Shown: positions 11,108-22,028, counted from the stretch's first letter. The stretch is DNA of 64,000 nucleotides from JAAXHB01 sp965214945 (GCA_965214945.1 OZ244029.1:1426001-1490000); one strand, 5' to 3'. The notes: generated by a model not told the origin, from the letters alone. Made by a program: numbers and translations.

Positions 11108-12704
11108 CGCGGCGCTGATCTCTGATAGGCGCTCGCCGCGGTCGGTGTTCGGCCCGGTTTTTACGAACGGTTTCCGACAGGCGAAACGCCCGCCAGCGGA
11201 GACGACGCGCCAGCCGTACGGTTGCCCGGCGGCCTCTCAAAATGAAGCCGAGAACGGCCAGCACCGGCAGAATGGCGGCCCGGCCTGTGAGCATTAGCGG
11301 CACCAGCACCGCCCGGCTCGGCCATTCGAGGCCTTCAAGGTGGCCAAATGCGCCGATCTCCCCCACGGCAGGGCCGAGCGTGGAAGCGGCGCTAACCGCC
11401 GCCCAAAGGCTATCGGCGAGCGAGAGCCCGGTCACGCCCAGCAGCACCGCCCCGAACCCCACCAGCGCGATGTGGGATATCGAGTAGCCTCCGACCCTGT
11501 CTAGGGTTCGGTCCGGAACGGATTGGCCGCTGCGGTGCACCAGCAGAACGGTATGAGGGCTGAGCTGCCTGAGCAGCTCGCGCTTGGCGTATTTGAACAG
11601 AAGCTGGACGCGCAACACCCGCACCCCCCCGCTGACTGAGCCGAGCATCGACCCGATCCCGGCGGCGACCAACAGCGCCGCTGTGGCCGACGCGGACCAT
11701 GTCGTCCAGTCGCCAGCGGCGTATCCGGTGGTGCTGATCACCGAAGCCGCCGTGAACAGCGCCTCGCCTGGCCCGGCATCGCCCGTCATGGCCACCGCCG
11801 CCGCGATCAGAGCAACGAGCATGCCGTAGACGCGCAGCTCGCGTGAGCGCGCCAGTGGTCTGAGGCTGCCGCGCAAGGCCCACCACAACACGAACACGCT
11901 CGTGCCCGCTATGAGCATTCCGATGGTGGCCACCGCCTTAACATCCGCGCCATAGCCCGCCAAAGAATCCGGACGCGGCGAGAAACCTCCCGTGGATGCC
12001 GTGCCCAGGCCCACGACCACGGCTTCGGTGATCTCAAGGCCAGCGGCAGCGTAGGCCAGTACGCAGGCAGCGGAGAACCCGCAGTAGAGCGCCGCCACGC
12101 GGTGGATGCCTACTCGGGCGTTGGGCACGAGGCTGCGGCCCTGGTGCGGTGACACGTACGCGAGCAGGGCGCTGTCTCGCAGCGCCAGCGGAAGCGTAAT
12201 GACGGTGAGCGTGATCGCGACCAGTCCGCCGACCCAGCTCGTTGCGGCGCGCCACAGCAGCTGGGAGCGTGAAAGCTCCGCTGCCTCCAGCCCGGTGACT
12301 GCCGTAGTGGTGAACCCCGCCGCCGCCTCCACTATCGCGCTGCTAAGGGTGGACACTGTTCCCGTTCCCATGTAAATCGCCGTGCCGACAGCGGTCAACA
12401 GCAGCCAGATGAGGCCGATGCCGGTGATAACATTGCGCGCGGTGGGACGCGTCGGCCGGCTGACGCGTAGTCGCGCCAGCGCCGCGGCCGAAGTCAGGGC
12501 CGCGCCCGCTGCGCCGAATGAGACGGCGTCAGAATTGTCGTCGCCCGCCCCGGCCAGCCCGCATGCCAGCGCGACGACGCCCAGCAGGAGCAGCGTGTCG
12601 AGAGCCGCCGCCAGGACCCACGAAGAGATGTTGCCCGAGGTGGAACCGGACGACCCTGAGAAGCGGATCCTGCCGCTCGCCAGGCGCCGGTCTAGTCGGC
12701 GCAC
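11100..12704 (-). CDS. TrkH-family potassium uptake protein (first copy of the pair)
   Basis: 534 aa membrane protein with the TrkH repeats: AAAGFTTTAVTG, STGGFSP, STTGYAAGDW and LGPAVGEIG act as selectivity loops, and GSVSGGVRVLR replaces the family's usual GGCTGSTAGGMK. It is about 30 aa longer than its partner at the C-terminus, with an Arg-rich tail that should be cytoplasmic. The gene overlaps trkA by 13 bp upstream (12692-12704) and the second trkH by 8 bp downstream, so all three are translated as a unit. The pair is clearly divergent in sequence, not a recent duplication, which suggests a heteromeric or differently tuned channel. Confidence 0.85.
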   Translation of the reverse strand: MRRLDRRLASGRIRFSGSSGSTSGNISSWVLAAALDTLLLLGVVALACGLAGAGDDNSDAVSFGAAGAALTSAAALARLRVSRPTRPTARNVITGIGLIWLLLTAVGTAIYMGTGTVSTLSSAIVEAAAGFTTTAVTGLEAAELSRSQLLWRAATSWVGGLVAITLTVITLPLALRDSALLAYVSPHQGRSLVPNARVGIHRVAALYCGFSAACVLAYAAAGLEITEAVVVGLGTASTGGFSPRPDSLAGYGADVKAVATIGMLIAGTSVFVLWWALRGSLRPLARSRELRVYGMLVALIAAAVAMTGDAGPGEALFTAASVISTTGYAAGDWTTWSASATAALLVAAGIGSMLGSVSGGVRVLRVQLLFKYAKRELLRQLSPHTVLLVHRSGQSVPDRTLDRVGGYSISHIALVGFGAVLLGVTGLSLADSLWAAVSAASTLGPAVGEIGAFGHLEGLEWPSRAVLVPLMLTGRAAILPVLAVLGFILRGRRATVRLARRLRWRAFRLSETVRKNRAEHRPRRAPIRDQRRDA

Positions 12705-14044
12705 GCAAACTTCCGGCTGACCTCGTCTACCGAGTTCGGCATCGCGAACACCACCAGATGATCGCGGCCGCGCAGGCGGCTGAATCCCCGAGCAATCCGG
12801 GGCTTGCCGTCGCGCACGATTGCGCCGACAAGTACATCCTTGGGCAGTCTCAGGTCTTTGACCTGCCGACCATCGGCGAGGCAGTCCTTCGCGACCTCGA
12901 TCTCCAGCACCTCGGCGTCGGTTTGAAGGAACGTCGCAACCGCGGCGACATCACCCCTGACGAAGCGCAGCACGCCGTTGGCCGTGGCGGTGCGCGGCGA
13001 GAGCGCCACATCCACGCCAGCTGACCGCAACAGCGGCAGCAGCTCGAGCTTGTGCACTACTGCGATGGTCTCAGAGGCGCCCGCGGCCTTGGCGTAGATG
13101 CATGCGAGGATGTTGGACTCGTCTTCACCGGTGAGGGCGGCCACCGTGTCAAAGCGGCTGATCTCTGCCTCCTCAAGCACGTCGGCGTCGGTTATCTCGC
13201 CGTGAAGGATCGTGGCGTCGTTCAGGTGCTCGGCGAGTTCTACGGCACGCCCGAGGTTGCGCTCGACTATGAGCACTTCCACTCCCCTGCCCGCGAGGCG
13301 CTGCGCGAGTATCTCGGCGGTGCGGCCGCCGCCGAGTAGCAGCATGCGGCGCGTGGCGATTCCACTGAGCCCGAGCAGCTTGGTCATCCTGCGCCGGAAG
13401 CGCCGCTTGCAGACCACGCGCACCAGGTCACCCTCGAGGAGACGGGCATCCTCGCGCGGGATGATCGACTCGGCTCCCCGTGAGATCGAGCCGACGATGA
13501 AGTCCCAATCGGGCTCGTAGTCTCGGGCGATCTCCGAGAGCTTGCGCCCCGTCAGCGACGAGGCCAACGTGAGCCGGGCGCCTATGACGATGGCCTCGCC
13601 GTGGCCCATCACGTTGATCTCGGAGGCGCCCGGGTAGTCGAGCAGGTCAAGAATGCAACCTGCGGTCTCGTTGTCAGGGTCGATCACGAGGTCGGCGCCG
13701 AACGCGTCGCGCATCGCGGCAGTGGCTCGGCTGCGGAGTTCGGAGGCTTCAATTCGCACGATGGTGCGGTTGACGCCGTTCTGCTTGGCTACCAGCGACG
13801 CCACCAGGTTCACCTCGTCGTTGCTGGTGACAGCGACGACCAGCTCACAGGCGTCGAGACCTGCCTCCCTCAGGATGCTGGGGTGGGTTCCGCTGCCCTC
13901 CACCGCGAGTACGTCCAGGTCTGAGCCCACCTTGCGCAGACGCGCCGCGTCTACTTCCACCACCGAGATGTCGTGCCCCTCGCGGCTTAGGCGATCTGCG
14001 ACGTAGGAGCCCACTTCCCCGGCCCCGACGACGATGATCTTCAC
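12692..14044 (-). CDS. trkA: Trk system potassium uptake protein TrkA
   Basis: 450 aa, the full two-module TrkA. The protein begins with a Rossmann RCK_N domain (VGAGEVGSYVADRL, about residues 5-18), then RCK_C, and repeats both (second nucleotide fold LLGGGRTAEILAQRL near residue 235). This cytosolic ring binds NAD(H)/ATP and gates the TrkH channel. Start is GTG at 14044. First gene of a trkA-trkH-trkH set with overlapping ends. No c-di-AMP riboswitch was recognised upstream. Confidence 0.95.
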   Translation of the reverse strand: MKIIVVGAGEVGSYVADRLSREGHDISVVEVDAARLRKVGSDLDVLAVEGSGTHPSILREAGLDACELVVAVTSNDEVNLVASLVAKQNGVNRTIVRIEASELRSRATAAMRDAFGADLVIDPDNETAGCILDLLDYPGASEINVMGHGEAIVIGARLTLASSLTGRKLSEIARDYEPDWDFIVGSISRGAESIIPREDARLLEGDLVRVVCKRRFRRRMTKLLGLSGIATRRMLLLGGGRTAEILAQRLAGRGVEVLIVERNLGRAVELAEHLNDATILHGEITDADVLEEAEISRFDTVAALTGEDESNILACIYAKAAGASETIAVVHKLELLPLLRSAGVDVALSPRTATANGVLRFVRGDVAAVATFLQTDAEVLEIEVAKDCLADGRQVKDLRLPKDVLVGAIVRDGKPRIARGFSRLRGRDHLVVFAMPNSVDEVSRKFACAD

Positions 14045-14169
14045 GTTGCTGTTCTAGCAGCGTCTCAGACAGCGGGCCTTGGTGCTGTGACGCCTCCGCA
14101 GGTTGAGCGCATCAGGCGGGCTTCAAATCCCGTGCGGTGCCGAGGTTGCGGGTTGAGGTCGCGGCGAGG

Positions 14170-14775
14170 TCAGCCGAATGTCTCCACGCGCCCCGACGAC
14201 GTAAACATGCCCGCATCGGTCACCACAGCGTCGAGGGCGACGTCCCAGGGTTCCGTCGGCACTTTCTCGACCTGTTGGAATTCGTAGGCGATTCCGATGG
14301 CCACGGGCCTTCGGCCGAAAGCTGACGCTGCCGCCAGCGCGCGGTCGTAGAAGCCACCGCCCTGCCCAACGCGTTGACATCGTTCGTCGAAAGCCGTCAG
14401 AGGCACGAGCACCACGTCGTGATCCGCCAGGGCGACTGTCTCGCCGTCGATCGGCTCGGGTATTCCGAACGATCCTCGTGAGAAGGTCTGGCCTCTGTGG
14501 CGGGCCACGAACTCCAGTTCCTCCCCCGTGACGCGGGGGAAGGTGAACACGGCCGCCAGCTCGGATTCCGTCAGCGTGTCCAAGGGAATCTCGCCGCGCA
14601 CAGCCTTGTAGGCGGCCAGGCGCCGTCCCGCGGAGATGACGGCCAAACGAGCGAGCGTCTCACAGGCAGCGGCGCCGGCTTCCGCCACTGCGGAGCGGTC
14701 AAGACGCCGGCGACGGGCTCGCATTAGCGCGCGGATTCGGGCTTTGGCCTCTGCTGGGTCAGCGTTCGCTTCCAC
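14170..14775 (-). CDS. 5-formyltetrahydrofolate cyclo-ligase
   Basis: 201 aa, normal family size, GTG start. It converts 5-formyl-THF to 5,10-methenyl-THF using ATP in the cytosol, returning a storage folate to one-carbon metabolism. The hallmark GQGGGFYDRAL (about residues 137-147) corresponds to the family GxGGGYYD motif, and VPLTAFD precedes it. The N-terminal RIRALMRARRRRLD is the expected basic helix. Monocistronic, divergent from the pyrophosphatase gene. Confidence 0.93.
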   Translation of the reverse strand: MEANADPAEAKARIRALMRARRRRLDRSAVAEAGAAACETLARLAVISAGRRLAAYKAVRGEIPLDTLTESELAAVFTFPRVTGEELEFVARHRGQTFSRGSFGIPEPIDGETVALADHDVVLVPLTAFDERCQRVGQGGGFYDRALAAASAFGRRPVAIGIAYEFQQVEKVPTEPWDVALDAVVTDAGMFTSSGRVETFG

Positions 14776-14887
14776 GCGGGTCAGGCTAAAGGCCTAGAGC
14801 GCTAGGCTGCCGCTCGCCCTGCGGAGGGACGCGCGGGCACCGGCCCTGCGTCTGGCCCACCGCCCGTCCCCCACTCCAGGAGCGCGC

Positions 14888-17047
<2,160 letters not shown>

Positions 17048-17053
17048 GCAAGC

Positions 17054-17084
17054 GCCCGCAGTTCCGCGCACTCCTGCGGCGGGC
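17054..17084. terminator. Possible bidirectional terminator
   Basis: Bulged GC-rich inverted repeat (GCCCGCAG at 17054-17061 against CTGCGGCGGGC at 17074-17084) in the 45-bp gap between the convergent hppA and PP2C genes. No U-tract; call rests on location and the imperfect stem. Confidence 0.3.
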
Positions 17085-17092
17085 CGCGTCGC

Positions 17093-18091
17093 CTACAGGA
17101 TCACCGCGCTGACGGTGGCGTTGTCGGCGGCTGACCCCGCGGCCGCCACCGCAGTGGCCGTCAGCTGCTCCACAAGCGCATCGATGTCGCCTCCGACAGT
17201 CTCGCGGGTCGCCTGAACGCTCTCGGCGAACGTCTCGTCGCGGTTGTGCCTTGTAAGAGAAACCCAGACGCCGTCGGTGGCGCAGATCACCAGGCAGCCC
17301 GACGGGCTCTCCGGTAGCGCCACCGAGCAGACGTCGGGCGCCATGAAGGGATAGTCGCCGACACACTTTGACAAGTACCCCTCCGCGGTGTTGTGGGCGA
17401 TGCTGGAGAACAGCAGATCGCCGTCCGGAGCCATCACATACGCGCGGCTGTCGCCGGTGTTGGCGATCTTGAGGCCCCCGTCAGCACTCCATGTGGCGAC
17501 CGTGAGCGTCGTGGCGGGCTGGGGGACCCACCACAGCGCAGCATTCTGGCCGGTATCCGCAAAGAGGTTCTCGTCGCGTGATCGAAGCAGATCGACCTCG
17601 TCGAACGCCGCGCGAAAAAGCGCCACGAGGTCGTCGTCAGTTGCGCCTTGGCCATCGGTGGGAGCGAAGCGCCTGACAGCTTTCACCGCAGCCGCCGAGG
17701 CTTCGGCTCCCCGCGGATGGCCTCCCAGCCCGTCGGCCACGCAGATCAGCCAACCAAGCGTGAAGGCGCCCTCAAGGTCGTCGCAGCTCCACTTCACCAC
17801 CGTGTGGGAGTCCTGATTCTCGCGGCGGCAGCCACGCTCTGAGCGGGCCGCGTAGCGCAGTCCGGGGTCAGGGGATTCCACTGCGGGCGGGGCTCCAGCT
17901 GTCGGCGCTACGCGGGCGTGCACTGCGCCGGCAGTGTCGTCTGGCGCGGTTCTTGATGAGACCTTATGGCGAAATCGGAGATGAGGTCTGCGATTGTCAC
18001 GAGCATCGGCGAACGGGCAGTGTAACGGCGAGGCTCGAGGCGCCCTTCGACGGAGCCGCCCCGACCGCAGCCTTGCGCCGGCTGTCGGCAA
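17093..18091 (-). CDS. PP2C-family serine/threonine protein phosphatase
   Basis: 332 aa as an open frame, with all main PP2C (PPM) motifs in order: ARSERGCRRENQDS (motif 1), CVADGLGGH (metal-binding Asp-Gly), TTLTVA, IANTGDSRAYV, CATDGVWVSLT and the final DNATVSAVIL. The catalytic domain occupies about residues 75-332. The first 70 residues are Arg/Pro-rich and of low complexity, so the true start is probably an internal GTG or similar. No membrane helix is seen, so the enzyme is probably cytosolic. No kinase gene is adjacent; substrate unknown. Confidence 0.88.
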   Translation of the reverse strand: MPTAGARLRSGRLRRRAPRASPLHCPFADARDNRRPHLRFRHKVSSRTAPDDTAGAVHARVAPTAGAPPAVESPDPGLRYAARSERGCRRENQDSHTVVKWSCDDLEGAFTLGWLICVADGLGGHPRGAEASAAAVKAVRRFAPTDGQGATDDDLVALFRAAFDEVDLLRSRDENLFADTGQNAALWWVPQPATTLTVATWSADGGLKIANTGDSRAYVMAPDGDLLFSSIAHNTAEGYLSKCVGDYPFMAPDVCSVALPESPSGCLVICATDGVWVSLTRHNRDETFAESVQATRETVGGDIDALVEQLTATAVAAAGSAADNATVSAVIL

Positions 18092-18158
18092 TCCCCTGCG
18101 CGCATACGGGTGTTGTTAGCATCACTGCCAAGCGGCACAGACGCGGGAGCGGGTTGCG

Positions 18159-19073
18159 ATGGCCTCACACACGGTCTCAGAACTGTTCGACCCGAGCGCG
18201 TGGCGGCCCGTTGCCGGCTTTGACGATCTCACCGATGTGACATACCACCGGGCGGTGGACCAGGCGACGGTAAGAATTGCGCTGAATCGCCCCGAAGTGC
18301 GAAACGCTTTTCGGCCGCACACTGTCGACGAGCTGTTCGGATGCCTCGACCACGCCCGCATGAGCGCGAACGTGGGATGCGTTCTGCTGACCGGCAACGG
18401 CCCGTCCCCGCGCGATGGCGGCTGGGCGTTCTGTTCCGGCGGCGACCAGCGCATCCGTGGCCGTGATGGCTACCGGTATGCCAGCGGCGCTACGGGCGAC
18501 ACTATCGACCCGGCCCGCTCGGGCCGGCTTCACATCCTCGAAGTGCAGCGTCTAATCCGCATGATGCCCAAGGTCGTGGTCGCGGTCGTTCCGGGCTGGG
18601 CAGCGGGGGGCGGCCACAGCCTGCACGTTGTCGCAGACCTGACGCTGGCGAGCGCCGAGCACGCCCGCTTCAAGCAGACCGATACCGACGTCGCCAGTTT
18701 CGACGGGGGCTTTGGCTCCGCCTACCTGGCCAGGCTCGTGGGGCAGAAGTTCGCCCGCGAGATCTTCTTCCTAGGGCGGGAGTACAGCGCCGACCAGGCT
18801 CACCAGATGGGCATGGTCAACGCCGTGGTCGCCCACGCCGAGCTTGAGGCCACCGCCCTGCAATGGGCTGCGGAGATCAACTCCAAGAGCCCGACCGCGC
18901 AGCGCATGGTGAAGTTCGCTCTCAACCTCGTAGACGACGGGCTGATCGGCCAGCAGGTCTTCGCCGGTGAGGCGACGCGTCTGGCGTACATGACCGATGA
19001 GGCGGCAGAAGGGCGAGACTCTTTCCTGGAAAAGCGCCGCCCCGACTGGTCGGCGTTCCCGTGGCACTACTGA
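18159..19073 (+). CDS. menB: 1,4-dihydroxy-2-naphthoyl-CoA synthase
   Basis: 304 aa crotonase-fold enzyme. FCSGGDQRIRGRDGYRYA (about 88-105) is the MenB-specific segment, distinguishing it from general enoyl-CoA hydratases, and the oxyanion-hole region continues with VPGWAAGGGHSLHVVADLTLA and the catalytic Asp in SFDGGFGSAYLARLVGQK. It closes the naphthoate ring from o-succinylbenzoyl-CoA in menaquinone synthesis. menG (55.6 kb) and menA (58.1 kb) lie elsewhere in the window, so the pathway genes are dispersed. An upstream GGGAGCGG supports the ATG. Cytosolic, monocistronic or with rpe 91 bp downstream. Confidence 0.95.
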   Translation: MASHTVSELFDPSAWRPVAGFDDLTDVTYHRAVDQATVRIALNRPEVRNAFRPHTVDELFGCLDHARMSANVGCVLLTGNGPSPRDGGWAFCSGGDQRIRGRDGYRYASGATGDTIDPARSGRLHILEVQRLIRMMPKVVVAVVPGWAAGGGHSLHVVADLTLASAEHARFKQTDTDVASFDGGFGSAYLARLVGQKFAREIFFLGREYSADQAHQMGMVNAVVAHAELEATALQWAAEINSKSPTAQRMVKFALNLVDDGLIGQQVFAGEATRLAYMTDEAAEGRDSFLEKRRPDWSAFPWHY

Positions 19074-19164
19074 TACCTGCGGCGGTTGCGAAGACGATCG
19101 CAGCCGTCCGGCGATGGGAATTCACCGACTGCGATCCTAAACGCGAGCCGGCGGCGATGATCCC

Positions 19165-19827
19165 GTGACGGTGAGGATCGCGCCGTCGATGCTGGCTGCC
19201 GACGCCGCCCGGCTCGGAGCGGAGTGCGCAGCCATCTCCGATGCCGGCGCCGACCGAGTGCACTGGGACGTGATGGACGGGGTGTTCGTGCCCAACCTCA
19301 CCTTCGGTCCCGACGTCGTGGCCGCTTGCCGGGAGCACACCAGTTTGCGCTTTGAGGCTCACCTCATGGTAGTGCGACCCGACGAACTCGCCCCGAGATA
19401 TATTGAAGCAGGCTGTGACACAGTGATGATCCATGTAGAGACCTGCCCTCACCTTCATCGTTCGCTGACCGCGATCTCCGATGCTGGCGCCCGCGCTGGG
19501 GTGGTGCTGAACCCTCACACACCGGCGTCGGCGGTTGGCGAGGTGATCACACTGGTAAAGCAAGTGCTGGTGATGACCGTGAACCCGGGCTTTGGAGGCC
19601 AGAGCTACATAGCCGCGGTAGAATCAAAGATTGCTGAGGTCCGGCGCATGATTGACCGCTGTGATGCCGAGATCGACTTGGAGGTCGACGGCGGAATCGG
19701 CGCAGGCACCGTCGCCGCGGCGGCATCTGCCGGCGCGAACGTAATGGTCGCGGGCTCTGCAGTGTTCAGCCATCCCGCAGGCCCTGCGGCCGCGATCGCT
19801 GAACTCAAGGCTGCCGCGGCACGCTGA
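19165..19827 (+). CDS. rpe: Ribulose-phosphate 3-epimerase
   Basis: 220 aa TIM barrel, standard length, GTG start. It interconverts ribulose-5-phosphate and xylulose-5-phosphate in the pentose phosphate pathway. Visible motifs: IAPSMLAAD near the N-terminus, HWDVMDGVFVPNLTFGPDV with the metal-binding Asp, AHLMV with a metal His, VNPGFGGQ and VDGGI with the second catalytic Asp. The phosphate-binding VAGSAVF near the C-terminus is also present. Downstream lie a GC-rich hairpin and the convergent clpP. Confidence 0.96.
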   Translation: MTVRIAPSMLAADAARLGAECAAISDAGADRVHWDVMDGVFVPNLTFGPDVVAACREHTSLRFEAHLMVVRPDELAPRYIEAGCDTVMIHVETCPHLHRSLTAISDAGARAGVVLNPHTPASAVGEVITLVKQVLVMTVNPGFGGQSYIAAVESKIAEVRRMIDRCDAEIDLEVDGGIGAGTVAAAASAGANVMVAGSAVFSHPAGPAAAIAELKAAAAR

Positions 19828-19830
19828 GAA

Positions 19831-19862
19831 CCCGGGCTGCCGTCCGGCCCGGGCTGCCGTCC
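19831..19862. terminator. 17-bp tandem duplication forming a GC-rich hairpin after rpe
   Basis: The sequence CCCGGGCTGCCGTCC occurs twice 17 bp apart (19831-19845 and 19848-19862). Because the unit contains CCCGGGC, the first copy pairs with the second: arms 19831-19837 and 19847-19853 are 7-bp perfect with a 9-nt loop. It lies 3 bp after the rpe stop, between convergent rpe and clpP, and lacks a U-tract. Confidence 0.55.
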
Positions 19863-19899
19863 AGGCAGTGAGGTTCGGACTTTGTGGTGCTCCGATGGC

Positions 19900-20529
19900 T
19901 CAGAGCATCTCGCCGCGTTTGACTATCACGTGGTCGATGATGCCGTAGTCCTTGGCTTCGGACGCGGTGAACCATCGGTCCCGGTCCGAGTCGAGTTCGA
20001 TCTGCTCGACGGTCTGGCCGGTGTGGTGAGCGATGCGCTCCTGCAACAGACGCTTCGTGTAGGCCATCTGCTCGGCCTGGATGGCGATGTCGGTCGCCTG
20101 GCCTCGCACTCCTCCCAGCGGCTGATGCATCATGATGCGCGCATGCGGGAGGGCGTAGCGCTTGCCTGGCGCGCCTGCGCACAGCAGGAATTGGCCCATC
20201 GAGGCGCCCAGCCCTATGCAGATCGTACCGACCTCGGGTCGGATGAACTGCATCGTGTCGTAGATCGCCATCCCCGAGGTGACCGAGCCTCCGGGGCTGT
20301 TGATGTAGAGCCAGATCGGCCTGGAAGTGTCCTGGCCCTCCAGATACAGGAGCTGGGCCATGATGAAATTAGCGATTTCGTCGTTCACGTCGGAGCCCAG
20401 CACGACGATGCGGTCTTGCAGCAGCCGGTTGTAGACCTCGCCCTGGGGGTTGCCGAGTTGCGACGGCGATTGCAGCAGCCGCGGCGGCGCGCCAGGGGCC
20501 GAGCCGGGAGGCGGGACGCTCGCCGTCAT
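19900..20529 (-). CDS. clpP: ATP-dependent Clp protease proteolytic subunit
   Basis: 209 aa serine protease that forms the Clp degradation barrel with a ClpX or ClpC unfoldase. The catalytic triad is intact with family spacing: S110 in GLGASMGQ, H135 in MMHQPLGG (25 residues later) and D184 in SDRDRWF (49 residues later). The first ~25 residues are Pro/Ala-rich, possibly a removable propeptide as known for other actinobacterial ClpP. Neither a second clpP, clpX nor tig is adjacent, although actinobacteria usually have paired clpP genes, so partners must be elsewhere. Confidence 0.96.
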   Translation of the reverse strand: MTASVPPPGSAPGAPPRLLQSPSQLGNPQGEVYNRLLQDRIVVLGSDVNDEIANFIMAQLLYLEGQDTSRPIWLYINSPGGSVTSGMAIYDTMQFIRPEVGTICIGLGASMGQFLLCAGAPGKRYALPHARIMMHQPLGGVRGQATDIAIQAEQMAYTKRLLQERIAHHTGQTVEQIELDSDRDRWFTASEAKDYGIIDHVIVKRGEML

Positions 20530-20580
20530 GAAACCCAGGCTAGCGCTGAGGTGATCGGGCCGCGGTAGGCTCTGGCGCCC

Positions 20581-20665
20581 GCGGACGTGGCGGAACCTGG
20601 CAGACGCGCTGGGCTTAGGACCCAGTGCCCGCGAGGGCGTGGGGGTTCGAATCCCCCCGTCCGCA
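20581..20665 (+). tRNA. tRNA-Leu (anticodon TAG)
   Basis: 85-nt class II tRNA. Acceptor arms GCGGACG (20581-20587) and CGTCCGC (20658-20664) pair perfectly, with discriminator A at 20665. The anticodon stem CTGGG/CCCAG encloses loop CTTAGGA, giving anticodon TAG, which reads CTA codons. The long variable arm and the T-loop GTTCGAATC are present. The 3' CCA is not encoded. The gene ends 4 bp before the stop of the convergent rdgB. Confidence 0.97.
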
Positions 20666-20669
20666 CCCT

Positions 20670-21257
20670 TCAGGCCCCCTCGGCGAGCCGACGCACCAAA
20701 GCGCGCAGAGCCTGGCCGCGATGGCTAAAAGCGTGCTTCTCCGCGCTGGACATGTCCGCGAAGGTGCGGCCACGGCCGCCGTCGGGCACGAACACCGAGT
20801 CGTATCCGAAACCGCCGGTGCCGCTCGGCTCAAGTGCTATCCGGCCCTCAGCGCGGCCTTCGCAGACGATTTCTGAGCCGTCGGGCCGACACAACACGGC
20901 CACGGTGCGGAAGCGGGCGCGGCGCTCTGGCATGGCCACACCGCGGAGCTCGAACAACAGCCGGGCAGTGTTCTCGGCGTAGGTCGCCAAGGGGCCGGCG
21001 TAGCGCGCCGACAGCACTCCAGGGGCGCCGCCGAGAGCGTCTACCTCAAGTCCGGTGTCGTCCGCGAGCGACGGCTTCGAGGCGTGGCGGCACACTGCCC
21101 GGGCCTTGAGGCGGGCGTTCCCCTCCAAGTCTGCAGCGTCCTCGGCTACGTCGCCCAGGTGCTCGGGACGCGGCAACAGTACCGCGATGCCGCTCAGCAC
21201 CGCGGCCATCTCAGCGGCTTTGTAGGGATTCGCAGTGGCGCAGACCAGCTCGATCAT
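20670..21257 (-). CDS. rdgB: Non-canonical purine NTP pyrophosphatase (RdgB/HAM1)
   Basis: 195 aa, standard length. It hydrolyses ITP, dITP and XTP to monophosphates and keeps deaminated purines out of DNA and RNA. The N-terminal CATANPYKAAEM is the nucleotide-binding T-x-N-x-x-K motif, LADDTGLEVDALGGAPGVLSARYAG carries the catalytic/metal Asp residues, and GFGYDSVFVP and SHRGQALRAL close the fold. The ATG overlaps the rph stop by 4 bp (ATGA, 21254-21257), indicating coupling. Order MBL-rph-rdgB matches M. tuberculosis Rv1339-Rv1340-Rv1341. Confidence 0.96.
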   Translation of the reverse strand: MIELVCATANPYKAAEMAAVLSGIAVLLPRPEHLGDVAEDAADLEGNARLKARAVCRHASKPSLADDTGLEVDALGGAPGVLSARYAGPLATYAENTARLLFELRGVAMPERRARFRTVAVLCRPDGSEIVCEGRAEGRIALEPSGTGGFGYDSVFVPDGGRGRTFADMSSAEKHAFSHRGQALRALVRRLAEGA

Positions 21258-22000
21258 CTCGGCGGCGGAGGCGGCGTCAACACAGCCCGCTGCGCGGCGA
21301 GGATCTCATCGATGCCCGCAGCTGCCAGGTCAAGCAGCTCGTCGAGCCGCGCCCTGCCGAAGGGGTGCCGCTCGGCGCATCCCTGCACCTCCACGAACTC
21401 GCCCGAGCCGGTCATCACGACGTTGAGATCGACATCGGCCGAGGCGTCCTCGGCGTACGGCAGGTCCAGGCGCGACTCTCCGTCCACGATCCCTACGCTC
21501 ACAGCGGCGCATAGGTCGACAACGGGGTGAGGGGCCTCAGGCAATGTGCCGGCGATAATGAGCCGGGTCACGGCATCATGCAATGCGATGTAGCCGCCGC
21601 AGATCGAAGCGGTTCGGGTTCCTCCGTCAGCTTGCAGCACGTCGCAGTCGACAGTGATCTGGCGCTCGCCGAGAGCTTTCAGGTCGGTGACGGCGCGAAG
21701 CGACCGCCCGATGAGGCGCTGGATCTCCTTCACCCGCCCGCCGGCGCGGCGCGACACCCTTTCAGGCGACGACCCCGGCAGCATCGAGTACTCCGCCGTC
21801 ACCCAGCCGGACTCGGTCTTGCGCAGCCATCTGGGGACGTCGCCACCCACCGAAGCGGTGCACAGCACGCGTGTGCGGCCGAACACGGCTAAGGCCGAAC
21901 CGTTGGCCATCGTCGTGTAATCGCGAATGAAGTCCACTCTCCTGAGCTGGTCGCGCGACCTCCCGTCAGCGCGGCGGCCGTCGGCCGAACCGCCGGTCAC
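21254..22000 (-). CDS. rph: Ribonuclease PH
   Basis: 248 aa phosphorolytic 3'-5' exoribonuclease that trims tRNA 3' ends. Seen motifs include GSALAVFGRTRVLCTASV, GWVTAEYSMLPGSSPERVSRRAGGR, EIQRLIGRSLRAV (phosphate-binding Arg) and DCDVLQADGGTRTASICGGYIAL. Start is GTG at 22000. Sits between an MBL phosphodiesterase gene (28 bp or so upstream) and rdgB (4-bp overlap). Confidence 0.96.
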   Translation of the reverse strand: MTGGSADGRRADGRSRDQLRRVDFIRDYTTMANGSALAVFGRTRVLCTASVGGDVPRWLRKTESGWVTAEYSMLPGSSPERVSRRAGGRVKEIQRLIGRSLRAVTDLKALGERQITVDCDVLQADGGTRTASICGGYIALHDAVTRLIIAGTLPEAPHPVVDLCAAVSVGIVDGESRLDLPYAEDASADVDLNVVMTGSGEFVEVQGCAERHPFGRARLDELLDLAAAGIDEILAAQRAVLTPPPPPR

Positions 22001-22028
22001 TTCGGGCGTCCGGCCGGGCCGTCGTCGT

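Noticed and set aside
14112..14132. T-arm-like sequence GGGCTTCAAATCCCG suggesting a tRNA or att remnant
   Set aside because: There is one base too many for a T-arm pairing and no acceptor, D or anticodon arms upstream; no repeat of it was seen as an attachment site.
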